Below the pieces are notes generated by a model. The model had not been told where the DNA came from, did not search any database, and saw nothing but the letters and a program-made list of their open reading frames with translations. Shown here piece after piece: positions 20,227-33,400 of a DNA stretch of 64,000 nt. Where the stretch lies: contig JAZHRO010000013.1 of the NCBI GenBank assembly GCA_037157565.1, positions 36,460,501-36,524,500 of the forward strand. The letters run 5' to 3'. The position numbers were made by a program, and so were the translations under genes. Numbering within the stretch: position 1 is the stretch's first letter; every line of letters starts with the position of its first letter. This stretch comes from Thalassia testudinum (lineage: Eukaryota > Streptophyta > Magnoliopsida > Alismatales > Hydrocharitaceae).

Positions 20227-23200
20227 ATGGACACCACGGAGGTCGCCAGAATCGCCAGGAACCACGCGGTCATGGTCAGGACACAAGGCCCCGTGAGTCC
20301 TCCTCCATCTCTCCTGTTTCGAATCCTTGGAGGTGAGCTTAATCGACCCCTCACTCCTCACCCCTTCCCCTCCCCTCCCGTGCTCCTTCCAGGACCCCAT
20401 GGGCCTCAAGATGCGGAGACACGCCTTCCACCACCATCAGTACCTCTCTCCTTAGTCCTAACCCCTCCCTCCTCCGATCCTCACCGTCCATTTCCCTCAT
20501 CAACTGACCTCGATTGGCATTGCTCCCTGCAGGGATGGGACGACGACCCTCTCGGCGTCGGGGTTCCTGCTGCCGGAACCCTTAAAAGAAGCTCTCCCGT
20601 TTCTCACGAAGGTCCGTGTAATCGGCGGGAGACCCGGGGGTGTGGTTCTGACGGCTGCTTCTGTTGTGGAGTGCTTCCTAGCTGTTCGACGAAATGCCGC
20701 TGAGAATTCGGCACCGGATCAGGTCCTTGATGAAGTGACATTGCTCATTGTTTAGGACATTGCGAGTTCTTTAGTTGATGGAAGAAGCTTGGGTGGAGTG
20801 TAAATCATGTTGCTATGGTAAGTTGCAGGTTATCCTGCCCGACTTGATCCCCGAGGCTCGCGTCGACGTCCTTGTAGACCGGGTATGCTGCGGCATTGCG
20901 AAAAAATCGTGCAGTAGAAAACATAGCTTTACTTGATTGCCACTGTTACTTAGTTTCTTTTCGTTCCTTTGCAGGGAGGCGAGGCAGGAGGGCGCACCGA
21001 TGGATCTGATACGAATCCCCGCTGGCTGGAGGCGCGGCTCTTGGCACTTGTAAGCCTTTTCCTTCAACAAGTGGGTTTGGATAGGTTAGTTGGTAGTGCT
21101 TCTCATATAGATTACCTGAGACTAATGGGTCATCCAGAAACCATTCCTGTCTGGTGTCCTCGGGCATTTATTCATGCCTCTATAGATGAGTGAATGGGTA
21201 GTTATTTTAGCATGCCTAAGAGAGGTATAGTGGCATAAAATGACCAAATTCCAGTAGCTTTTGTAGTCGTTGCACCTTGATCAGCATCACAGCATGCACA
21301 ATATTGATAATATTTTCCTTCTTTTGTTTCGTTTATTGGTCGTGGGATGTTGCAGATAACCGGGTATGGGTATTTGCTGTATTGTAGATAGATGTTGTTT
21401 CTCTGATATGTGATATTTAATTCTATCTATTCATGTCAGTCAGGTTAATGTGCCCTCAGCTGCCTATGCACTCGAGAAATTGGTTAGGAAAAATGGCTTA
21501 CCTGAGAATGGATCGTGGGATGTGGGATGGTCTTTGGCCCTGTTAAATAATGATCCAAGCTCTTTTGCAGCTGCCCTCAATGATGAGGTAGATTGCTTTT
21601 AGAACCTTTTCTGTATTTTTATCTGTTATTGTTTCTTTTTCTTTTTTGAGTTTTTGGTTGGTCAAATGATCAGGTAAGGATACTGCACTTAATGATCTAA
21701 CAATGCACTGTTATCTGCTGATGAAGACAGGATCTATGTTTATTCAACCAGCTCTTCTATGAAAACTTATTCCTGGACTAATCCATTTGGGGAGTTCTTT
21801 AGTTCTATAATATGAAAATAAATTATACTTTGAGAACTAATTATCTTCTGTATTTGGCAGCAGGATAAGAGTTATTCTGGGATAAAATACTTTATAGATA
21901 AGATGATTGGTGATGTTGATATGATGTTAATGGGCATTTGTTTAATCTTAAGATATGAATGTGAGTGGGTTGATGTGATATTGTAAGTATATTTTAATGG
22001 ATATGTTATATTGAGTGGATATATTTTAATGTATATTGATATTATCTGGGTGGTTATCAGCTAGATAGTCATCCTTTCTCTTTTCAAAAAAAAAAATTGA
22101 TATTGATGTGATATAATAGGATGGTATATGGAGATGTTGATCAATGTCATTGCCAACAGCACTGCCACTTGCAACGACATGGACTATCGACAACTACTGT
22201 TAGCCGCAGTTGGTGGTGCCTACTGCTCAGTTGGATCCATGTCCCCTAGTTCCTTGGGGCATGCCTTGTGGTGTGGCCACACGTGCCCAAGGTTCCCATA
22301 TGCGTATGATTCCTATTGATGTTGAGCATTGCTCCCACGTTTTGTTCCTTGTTCCATGATGATCATGCCTTCTTCACTGCTATCGCCACTACTTGGGGTT
22401 GTCTCTGACTGCTTGCCTACCTATGTTTCCATGGTTATCTTCATTTCTATTATTTTCTTTGCTTGCTACTATTGTAGATGGATGTCTCCCCTCCTATTAG
22501 ATGAGGACGTATCCAGTACTCGTGTTGCTTGCATTGCTAATGTCTGGCATTCGTGCACATATGACATCTACACCTCCTAGATAATGGGTGATTGATTCAA
22601 GAGCCTCTACACATCTTATTGGGGATGTTGACTCCCTATGTGAGACTAGACTTGCTAGTTGAGCCACTTCTGTGAAAGTGGCTAATAGTAGTAGTTCTCT
22701 AAAGATTAGAGTTGGTGACATGAATTCTCTTCATGATTACAATTATTAGAGGTTCACTATTTTAGAGTTTCCCCATGAGCCTTCTGTCAATTAGCAAGTT
22801 GTGCAAGGATTTGAAGTGTCGAGTTATTGATGAGCGCCATTGCTCTAAGATTATTGGAGTGGAGAAAAATGGTCTTTATAATCCTGACATACCATCTCAC
22901 TTTGTTAGAGCCGCTTCTATCTCTACTAATCCCCTACTTTGGTATCACGTCTTAGTCACCAGTCTTTTGGGAAGATGTGTTAGATGTTCCTAGAGCTACA
23001 TATCTCTGTTAGATTTGATTGTAAGTTTTGTCAGCTTGGCAAATATCATCGTTCTACCTTCTTTAGATGAGCCAAAGGGAGGAGCACATCTCCATTTCAC
23101 CCGGTACTTTGTGATGTTTAAGGGTCCTCCTGTGTTAGCAGTATTGGAGGTCACAGATACTTTGTAGTTTTTGTGGATCACTATAGACGGTCCATTTGGG

Positions 23201-24380
23201 TTTTCCTTATGAAGGACTGGTCAGAGATCCTTAATATTGTGCGGCATTTTTTTCAAAGGTGCAGAATATGTACTCATCTTCTATTCTGATCATTCACAAT
23301 GACAACGCTTTGGAGTTCATGCAAATAGAGCTACAATCCTTCAGCAGCAATGGTACTTTGCACCAGACATCATGTGCATATACCTCTCAATATAACGAGG
23401 TTGTTGAGAGGAATCTGAAGCATATACTAAATATTGCACGGGCACTTCTAGTGTTTATAAAGGTGTAGTAGTTCCAGGGAGTTGTAGTTTCATGGTAACA
23501 GACCTCATCAACTGGGTCCTTTCTCTATTCTACGGAGGGAGATTCCCTACCAACTCTTGCACCTTAAGTTTGATCGTCCATCTACCTTGTCCCTATGGGT
23601 ATTTGGTTGTACCTATTTTGTGCATACCTTTAGATAGTAGGATAATTTTTCTCTATGGGCAATCAAGTGCATTTTTTTGGGCTATTCATGGACTCAAAAC
23701 AAGTACAGGTGCTATGATTCGACTAGTAGGCGATACATCGTTACAGTAGATGCTACCTTTTTTGGGAAAGCTCCATTCTTCTTTGAAGAAGGGTCCAACA
23801 TTGAGCTTCTCCCTTATGAGATGCAGATCTACCACAGATGAGATTGAGAGCTACCTCTCCTTCCATTACCTATCATGCCTATTCTTCCATTAGAGGACTG
23901 CTTTACTAGGGCACCACCGGCACAAAGTCAAGGAAATGCTCATGATAGATTGATTGCGCTAAGAAAGTTTGTCTGCTCATGCACTCTACACCTTATGTCG
24001 CACTATACCTCCATTGCACATTTGGACAGAGATTCGCAGCTATTTTCATAGGCCTTGCTCAGTATGGTGATACCATGTGGCCACTCAGAAGCGTCTCAGG
24101 ATTTGTAGTGGAAGGCTGCTACGGATGTAGAGATGGAGGCGTTGACTTCTCGTGGCACATGAGAACTTGTGCCTTGTCTCCTTAGTCCAAACTTGTTGAC
24201 TGCAAGTGGCTATATGCTATGAAGTATTTGTCGGATGGTACTATTGACAGATTCAAGGCCAGACTCGTTGCCAAAGGATTCACCCAGACGTCTGACATTG
24301 ATTATGTAGAGAGATTTTATTTCTTCTGATGTTATTTAGTTTTCCTTTTGGGTCTACTTGTAATTATTCCTAGTCCATCT

Positions 24381-24418
<38 letters not shown>

Positions 24419-27400
24419 GGTGTAGGGTTTTCTTATGAAGATCAAAAACTCTTTTCTTCTTACATGGTATTAGAGCAACGGTCTTAGGCTAGAGCTCTAT
24501 TTTGGCTGCTTTCTTTTCTTTCTCCAATAAATAATCTAGGTTCTCTTTTATTTGCATTGGGATTCTCAATCTCAATTTAAGAGAGAAAGGGCTTCAAAGT
24601 GGCATTTCAAGGGCCCATGCCCTAAAGGGCACTATTCACTGGTGGCAAAAGGAAGGGCTCCACTAGCCAGCAACCTCATTGGAACTCTTCGACCGATCGG
24701 TGGGGGCGTCGTCAAACCCTGGTCGACTGGTAGCCACCACTTCGACTGCTGATTAATTGAGTAGGTGGACGTCCAACCAGCCCTAAGTCTAGCGTCGTTG
24801 TTAGGTGTTCTTGCCCTTGTAAGAACAAACACCAATCAAATGCTAGGGCTTGGGGGACCTCTCTGGTGGGTTGCGAGTGGCCTCTCCTGCTCGTGGGTGT
24901 CTCTTGGTTTGCTTTATGTTCCACTACAACTCTCGGTTTCTCGCTAGAATGGATTCTATATTTGATTTTGGACTTACAATTGACGAAGGAATCCATATTC
25001 CCTTGGATGTGAATTCTTTTGGTAGCAAGGGGGTATATTGGCTATCCTTTTTTTTTAAGAAGATCTATTGGTTATCTGTTGCATCGAAAATCGTCGTAAA
25101 AAGATTACGTTGTAGTATAGCGATGAAAATTAATGCGACATTTAAATTTATAATGCTCGAAAAACAAATGTGAGTTCCGAGATCATTCGCAGGGATCAAT
25201 TATAGCAAATCAATCCACTTAATTACAATATTCAATAATAATAATGTAGTGAATCAGATATAAAAAATGATATTCAACAGAGAGCAAAAATATATCTCAA
25301 ATGTTAAGGACAAGAATTAAAATAAGAGACTAAAAATGGTGGTTGAAACTGCCAATTTAACCCTAGAATTAAGCACTAATCCCAACATTATTTAGAGTTA
25401 AATATTTCAACAGTGGTTTTCAACCACTAATCAAGAATATCCACGTCAGAACAGATTCGATTATCCACAGTGCTCAACCAATGTCAGATGTCAAAGGCCA
25501 AGGGCAGACACCTTATCCTTTAGAGCCTTAGAACCTTAGAATTTCGCTAAGTATGGAGTGTCCCCGAGACACACGGTGCAGAAATCAGCCCCCACTATCC
25601 TCAAAATCCTCTTCCTTTGTCAAATCCGGGTCAATGTATACGGGTAATCGGGTCAGAGCATAGTGTTCAGACCTGCGCGCATGTGACCGCGGGTAAGGAG
25701 TGAAGGGCTGAGTGAGGAGGGACCTCACCCCTCTGTGTATGAGGTGGTAAGCTACCAAGATAAATTCCTTTTATGTGACGCTTTGATTTGCGCACATACG
25801 ATGTGGGACTAAATCCCACTGTTCTCCTTGCGCGAAGTTGCAGTGGATGACCGACCCAATTGGAGTTGCTGCTGCCTGCTTCTGCTGCAATTGCAAGCCC
25901 ATACGCCTTTAGGTAGTGAGGCCGTGTCAAGTGAGGGTGATAGCAGGTTGAATGGTGGTCGGAGAGAGGCGGACATAGTTAGAGAAGACGGTGGCGACGA
26001 CAGACGTTCAGTGAGTACTTGTGATCACAAAAATGGCCTTGCAGCCCTATTAAACTTTGCTTAGAAGCTTCGCCAGACCACGACAAGTGTAGTAGTGGTC
26101 ATAATTTGGTGTGTGCGTGTGTATGGTGCTTGGACGGTGACGGGGAAGGTGCCAGAGGCATCGGTTGTTCGGTGGAGTCGTGGAGTGGTTTCTTCGTGAA
26201 ATTGGTTGAGGGCTTTTGATGGGGGAGGTGAGGCGAAGCTCGTGGAGGTGGTGGCGAGGTGTTTAGTGGTTGGAGGTGATCGGGCAACCACGTTAGAGGC
26301 GTGGTCGGAGTCGGGGAAGACGGAGGGGGAGAGAGGTGGTCAACGGTTGAATTGAGGCTTAAAGGGCCAATGCTGTCAAAGGCGAGAGGCGCTAAAAGGC
26401 GAGGGGGGTCCAAAATGCCCGAGGTGCTAGGCACTCGCCAAAGACAAATAAGGCGCTAATTTATTTATTTATTTGAAATATATATATATATATATATAAA
26501 TTATCAATAAATTAGATGCTCTTATAATCTCATGCATGGATCCATTAGCAAATATGATAAGCAAAAATGTGAAACAAAAGTTAAAATTGTCAAATAAAAA
26601 GTACTTTGTATAAGTAAAAACACAAATCCAACAATGAAATTCATGGATAAAAAGTACATGTTCAAACAAAAGTTATACCAAAGATTATAAAAAGCACATA
26701 ACTAAGACTTTAAACATAAATCCTAGCATGGTCAACCATATTACCAAGTTCACAAGCAAAAAAGCATAAACCCAAGCATGACCAAAAGTTTAGAGAATCG
26801 AATGCCATAAACTAAAACAACTAGCTCCATAAGTCCATAGTAAATTCATCTTCCTCATCTCCCTCAAAGTTTAAGTCTTGCTCTTTTTCTCCTGCATTTG
26901 ATACATACTCTACATCTTTTTCTTTATCTTCTGGAATTGCAATCATTGGTCTTGAACTTGATGGTCGTGTAGCATGATGGAGCCTTGCTTGATTTCTTGT
27001 GTAGGTTCTCATCTCTATAACTCCCGATACTCTTGCAACATCACCCCAAGTCAAAGTATCATCACCAAAAACTAGGTCATTTTTTGGATTATCATTTTCC
27101 ATCTCTCCAATCAACCATTCATTTGAATAATCAATGGAGTTGAGCACAATGGGGTCGATGGTGTCTCGTAGGTCATAACGACTTTTCAAAGCCTGATTGT
27201 ACTTAATGTACACCAAATCTTGCAATTTAGCAACATGAAGAGCATTTCTTTTCTTTGAATGAATCTATGGTTATTAAAGAAGAAGTGCTTAACATATAAA
27301 TCATATTATCAAACAAACTTAATGATCATACTTTTGTCATATGTTTGAGAAAGCACACTCACATGCTCAAATACACTCCAATTACGTTCACATCCAGAGG

Positions 27401-30400
27401 CACTGCATGTCAAGCTCAAGACCTTTATAGCTAACCTCTGCAAATTTGGAGCTAAACTTCCAAATAAGCTCCACCACTTCACTGCAAAGTGATGCTTTAT
27501 TAGTCTTTACTTAAAGATAAATTATGATATATCAAAATTTAAATCATTACACAAATTGATACCTGGTGATTTGATTGTTCTTGATCTAATTGCCATTGGA
27601 TTTCCAAAAATTCCTTCCGTATGTTTATACAAAGACAATTCATTTGCTATCTTGTCTTGTACATGTGTATTAGGTGTCAATCTTTGTATGCACTTGTACA
27701 ACCCATAAACGATTTCCTCATTGAATTCCATAGAGGATTTAGCATAGAAGTACTCTGGATTAAGAAAATTACCAGCTGCATGTAATGGGTGCATCATTTG
27801 ACATGCCTACCTTCGATTAATGATTTTAAACAACTCCCTATATTTATCCTCATTTCCTTTGAAACTTTTTTCAATGGCCTCTTTAGCTTAATCCATCGCC
27901 TCATAAATGTATCCCATGGGTGGCTTCTTCTCACCATCAACAAGCCGAAGAACTTTCATGAAAGGTCCCGTGTACTTGAGAGTTTCAAGCACATAATTCT
28001 AAAATGAAGGCATTAAAATAATGTCCCTAGCTTTTTTACCCTTCATCTCCTTAGGCCACTTGCATTTTGCCTACTCAGATGTAAACATAGTCCTTAGACT
28101 ATGCTTTTGTTTTTAAATAGATTGCAAATAAAAGAATGTTGTAGCAAACCGAGTAATTCTATGTCGCACCAACTCTCTATTGTTGGTGAAGCCTCTCATC
28201 ATATTTAAGACTCCAGTGTGGTTGTAAATGAACCCCACAACAAAGATGGGCCTTTGGATATTTTTCTTGATTGTTGGGATTTTTTCAATATCTTCCAACA
28301 TTAAAGTCAATACAATGAGCGACTCAAGGTGTTCAATACAAGTGTGGTTTCATTTCTTGCAAAAACTTGCCTAAAGAAGAAATGAAGTAGGTTAGTAATT
28401 TAAAACAAATAGTAAACGATACTTGAATTAAAACATATCTAGCTAAAATATACCTGCCAATACGTAGTTGCTTCCATTGTCAGTAACGACTTGAACTACA
28501 TTAGATTCTCCAATTCTTTCCACAAAGTTATCAAGCAACTGTTATATCTTTTCTCCCATTTTGATGATAGATGATGCATCGATGGAATCAACATACATTG
28601 TGCCCTTGGCACAATTCACCATTAAATTGATTTGTTCCTTTGCTTTCTATCAATCTAATAATCTGACATAATAGAGCATCCATATTTAGCCAACGCTTCC
28701 TTATGATCTACCATCAATTCTTGTGTGTACTCCACCTCTTTCTTCAATAAAGGAACTCTGAGCTCATGGTAAGAAAGGGGTTTTAAGTTTGGCCCATACT
28801 CTTCTATGACCTGAATCATTTCTTGAAAACTTTTCAATTTAGCAGAATTGAATGAAATGTTAGCTTGATAGAAAAAACGAGCAATCTTTTGAATTGCTCT
28901 AGGTCGCATCTCCTTAGTAAATGCTTCTTTGAGGTTGCCTTGCCTCAATGGAGTCTTTTCTTTACTCTTCATAAACATGTCCATAGGTCCTTTTCCCTTT
29001 TTCTTCTTGTTAGGGATGGAAATTATGTTACTTCCACTAGTCACCACTCTCTTAGTTGGAGCAGTTACATCCATTTCTTCTTCACCATCTTCGACATCAA
29101 TTGGATTCTCCTAATCATCAAAGTCAGGCATACCACCACAAAAGGCCTCTTTTTGTGTCTCTCTCAGTTATGTAATTTTTTAATTCCTCCTTCACCTCTA
29201 GAGGACATTTCTGACAAGTTGATACATTCTTGTATGATCCAACTTGATGTTGTTTGGCTCGATATAACCACAAAAGGTACAAGTGACTGCATTCTTGTCA
29301 TTTTCATCCTTTAAAAAATTATACTTTCAAGCAGGGTCTCTTTTTCCACTCATTGCAGAAAATATATCATCCCCACTTACAGAAGCCATTTAGAAATATT
29401 TAAATTATGATTTAATTGTTATATCAACTCAAATGATGAAAAAAAAAATAGTGTAGGAACCCATTTTGGGTTATTCGAAATAAAAAAATATATTTGGGTT
29501 ATTCGAACAATGGAAATAAAAAATCCTCTGATTCTGCTATTTTTTCAAACTTAGCGAACAACCCAAAATGGGTAGCAGGGCAAACCCTAGGGCAACATCG
29601 CCACCTTTGCGTAGCAGGGTGATGAGCAGTAGGGTCAAGCCCCTTTCGGCCCGAGGACGGGCCTCACCGCCTGTTGCATTCTATGGGTCGGGTTATTCTC
29701 CAAACCGCCCCTTTGGAGAAAACCCTCCATGGAATGCTCGCCAGGCTCCTCCCAAGCTCATAACCATCCTTAAGGTTATGAGTTTGGTTTCCTTCCTAGC
29801 TCGCAAGGCTAGGAAACATAATCGCGTACTTTCATTTTTCATGCATATGCTAAGGCATGTGGTACATACTATGGACGACTCTGGAGAAAAATGAAAGTAT
29901 TAACTGGTGGTAAGTATCTAATATGTGTATAATGGGCCTGCCTTTACCCATATGAAATATGGGATATTGAATTGGTATTCTTGTGAACACATATTAGATA
30001 CAGGGGCCTAGCCTTGCTAGGCGATGGGGGCGACGAGGATAAGAGCTCTTACAAAGATCAAGGATCGAGCGAGGGGTAATGAGTAGCGGTGGCGATGGCG
30101 GCGAGGTTCGATCGACGATGTTGCTTTAGACGAAGGTGGTGGCGATGGCAGCGAGGAAAGCAATATCGACGAAGGGTTTTGGGTTTTAGAGAGGTTTTTT
30201 TTATTGCATCCTCTGGTATCGAGTATTTATGTTTAGGAATCAGGTCTTCCCTCGAGCGCTCACCCCAGCACCTCACGCCTAGACCTCAGGCGCTCTCCCA
30301 GGCGTCACCCAAAGCTAAACGCCTCGCCTGAGGCCAGTCAAGGCGCTAGGGCCTCGCCTCGCCTCAGGCGAGCACCTTAACACTGTAAAGGGCTAATTCC

Positions 30401-33400
30401 TAATCTAGGGAGAGAGAGGAAGGGATAGACCCACTTTAACAGATGAAAGGAAGGGAGGTCCGTGCTGGCGTAGCTTGCCGGACACGGAGGAGACAAACTC
30501 TTCGGCGAGATGGGATAGCGACGACGAAGGGGGTTGGCACTCCTGCTTTGTCTGGCAAGGAGTGGAACAAGGTGAGGATGTTAGGCCACCCAATTTGGCC
30601 GTTGGGTGGCTGGAAGAGTGAGGGCGTGAGGGTTGTCGGAGCTTAGGTCGAAGGTGGCTGGAGGAGGAGAAGAGTTGTTTTGGCTTGAAACCTAGCTGGG
30701 GAACACGTTGGGATGATGGGGCATTTATATAGAGTTCAAATTTGAGCTTTAAATGAAGAAACTCACTTGATTGAGTTGTGGATTTGGAAAAGGAAGCCCC
30801 TGATTTCCTCGAGTTCGCATGAGCTCTTGGATTCACATCAAGACCTGGGATTTGGTCCAATTGGAAGGGATTCTCTTCTTGATCAATCCCTCCAGATTTG
30901 GAGGGATTTGATCAAGAAATCATAGAGAAATCAGATATTCAAGTTCGCGCGTTTGGGTGGAGATGCTGTTTACACCTCCAATGGTGGCGGGGACCTTTTT
31001 GCAAAGATGACGAGAAAGTTAAGGGTCTTTTTGTGAGAAACTTGAAACCTACGAGCTTGTGTGTAAGAAATAGAGTTTCTAAGAACTAAAATGCAAATTA
31101 GGTCAAAATGAATTCTGATTGGGCCTAAATTTTAGTGTTAACTTAATTTGGACTCAAGTAATCTAGTGGTGAACTTAGATTTGAGTTTTGATCACGTTTG
31201 ACTAGGTAAATTGCATAGGAGCCAAAATCAGGACAAATTCCTGTCTGAATCTCTGTTTTAGGTCAAAATGGGTTTCGATAGTCAAATCAAAGGTAACAAA
31301 CCTCTTAGAATATTTTTCCATGAATTTTAAGAGGTTATATTGATTTTATCTTGACCAGAGCCCTTTCAATTCAAGTGTGGCTGATAATTGTGATTTTTAA
31401 TATTGTTTTCGCCTTAGGAATGTGTGAAATCCTGATTCAATTAGTGTAAACTCATTTTTTAGACTTTTATGCTCAATTGACCTTAATTAACCCCTGAGTG
31501 ACTCCGTGGTTAATCTGCATTTATGATGTGTTGTTAAAACAACAAAATTAACTATGTTTTCTTGTCTTCTCAAAATAGATCAGAGTGGAGTTATGATCCT
31601 CGAGCAATCATTTAGGAGTATTTATTTCTTGATTCCGACTAAATTTAGTTATGACGAATGATGGTGTTACCATCGCTATCCCATGAAGTGATTTTTTAAT
31701 TATGCCTATTGTTTTGGATTGCGGGACTTCAATTGGGTGAGATATGGCCTCAGAAGTAGTTGATTCTCTTGCATAAGGTGACAGGAAGCATGGGCAGTTC
31801 AAGAACCCCTTCTTCAATTCTATTGTAAAGTTTGTTGGGAGCAACTACAACTCTATGGGTGTGTTTGATATTGAATGTTGTTAAGGGACATGATAAGGAA
31901 TATATTCTCACTGACTTAGAGTCTGCCAAGAGAACTGGAAAGTATGTCTCTTGGAAAAAGAACAATGCGATGGTGCAAGCCTGGATTATGAACACCACCA
32001 TTCAATGCATTGTCATAGAGATCATGTATTACAAACCAGCTAAGGAGATGTGGGAGATATTTTGATAGACCCACTCCCAAGCAAGGTTCGAAATGCCGAT
32101 TTCGATGCCGTGCCGATGAAATTCCAAGTGTGTATTTCGTGGGCATGCCGAGGACATGCTATGGAAATGACCGTTTTTCGATGGGCATGCCGATGCATAC
32201 CAACAAAAATAGCAAAAGTAATTAAAAAAATCAATAGCAACCTCGACATGGGCACCAATTTCGCCAGCATGCCGACCGTGCCGAGGGCATGCCGACGAAA
32301 TCCATGTAAATCGACGTTTTCTTCATGTCGGCACGACCCTTGCTTGGAAATGGCCTTGCCGACAGCATGCCGTCGGCATTTAAATCAATGCTCCCAAGAG
32401 AAGAATGTTGTAACATCTTCAACCTCATCACGAGATTGCGCATATGAGACAAGATGGGAGGTCACTTGCACAATACTATTCAGCTCTCAAATCTGCTTTT
32501 GAAAGACTGAATGTGTACACCCTAGTTTGTTCCTGTGAGAGTTAGAAGACTTATAGAGCTCAAATGATGGTTGGTCACTTTCTTGCTGGGTTGGATCTCA
32601 CGTATGAAGTTGTTAAGGCAGAGATGCTGACATTGTTCGAGATATGGTCTATGGAGGAAGCTTATAATAGGCTAAGCAGACTTATTCTTTCACTATTGAC
32701 GTCACCTCGTATTAAACACGTGTCTACCATGGTTGTCTTTTAGGGAAGAAGTAGGGCCTTTACTCTTACTAGAGGTTGTAGGCGTGGTCGTAGAGCTCAA
32801 AGACGTGCTAGGCCCTAGTATTCTTACTGTGGGAAGATTGGCCATATCGTGGAGACATGCTGGACAAAACATGGGAAGTCTATTACTGGTCATCAAGTAG
32901 TTGCAACACTAAAGACGATGCTTATCATGAAGGTCAAGCAAACTTGAGCTCACCCTCAGGGGTTTTGACCCAGCAGCCTTCGTTGATCCATCAGGTACCT
33001 CCTTATCCTATGTTGCCTATGAGTCTTCCTTAGGAGAGACAAATTGGCTAGTCAATCAGGTGCATCCCGTCACATCAGAGATGCACACCAATTCTTCAAG
33101 TTGAAACCTATCTCATCAGGTCGGACCATTCTTTTTGCCAATGACTGGCATTGCCCCATCACTGATAAGGGGAAGGTCTAGATTGCACCACACATATGAC
33201 GAAAGAATGTCTTACTTGCACCTGACTTTTCTTCGAGTTTATTTTTTATTAGCAAAATTACGAAGGAACAAAATTACAAAGCCATATTTGACACCTTGTC
33301 TCTTACCTTTCAGGATATATTAACGAGGCGAGTGATTGGCTATGGCTATGAGGAAGGGGGTGTCTGCCATCTCTTGCAATCGCTGTATGCTGGACATGTT

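Larger units (their letters stand above)
26368..30385 (-). mobile_element. 4.0-kb hAT DNA transposon
   Basis: Flanked by perfect 8-bp duplications TAAAGGGC (26360-26367 and 30386-30393). Termini are imperfect inverted repeats: CAATGCTGTCAAAGGCGAG on the left and, in reverse complement, CAGTGTTAAGGTGCTCGCC on the right, both followed by GGCG-rich subterminal repeats. Encodes a decayed transposase on the minus strand. Inserted in LTR B4. Confidence 0.92.
25077..31545 (-). mobile_element. family-B LTR, inverted, interrupted by hAT (copy B4)
   Basis: Right part (30394-31545) in reverse complement matches the beginning of LTR B1 (AACCTCTTAAAATTCATGG, CCCATTTTGACCTAAA). A minus-strand TATA-like CTATATAAATG lies near 30732. 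Left part (25077-26359) matches B3. About 2.5 kb once the hAT is removed, similar to B1. No internal region, so probably a solo LTR in copia 2. The right edge is approximate and no clean target duplication was found. Confidence 0.65.

Noticed and set aside
22497..22721. Minus-strand ORF opposite copia 1
   Set aside because: Shadow of the copia protease region.
26368..30385. The 4.0-kb hAT as the source of the 310-bp MITEs
   Set aside because: The terminal sequences differ (CAGTGTTAAGG versus CAAGGTTCGAAATG); only the duplication length agrees.
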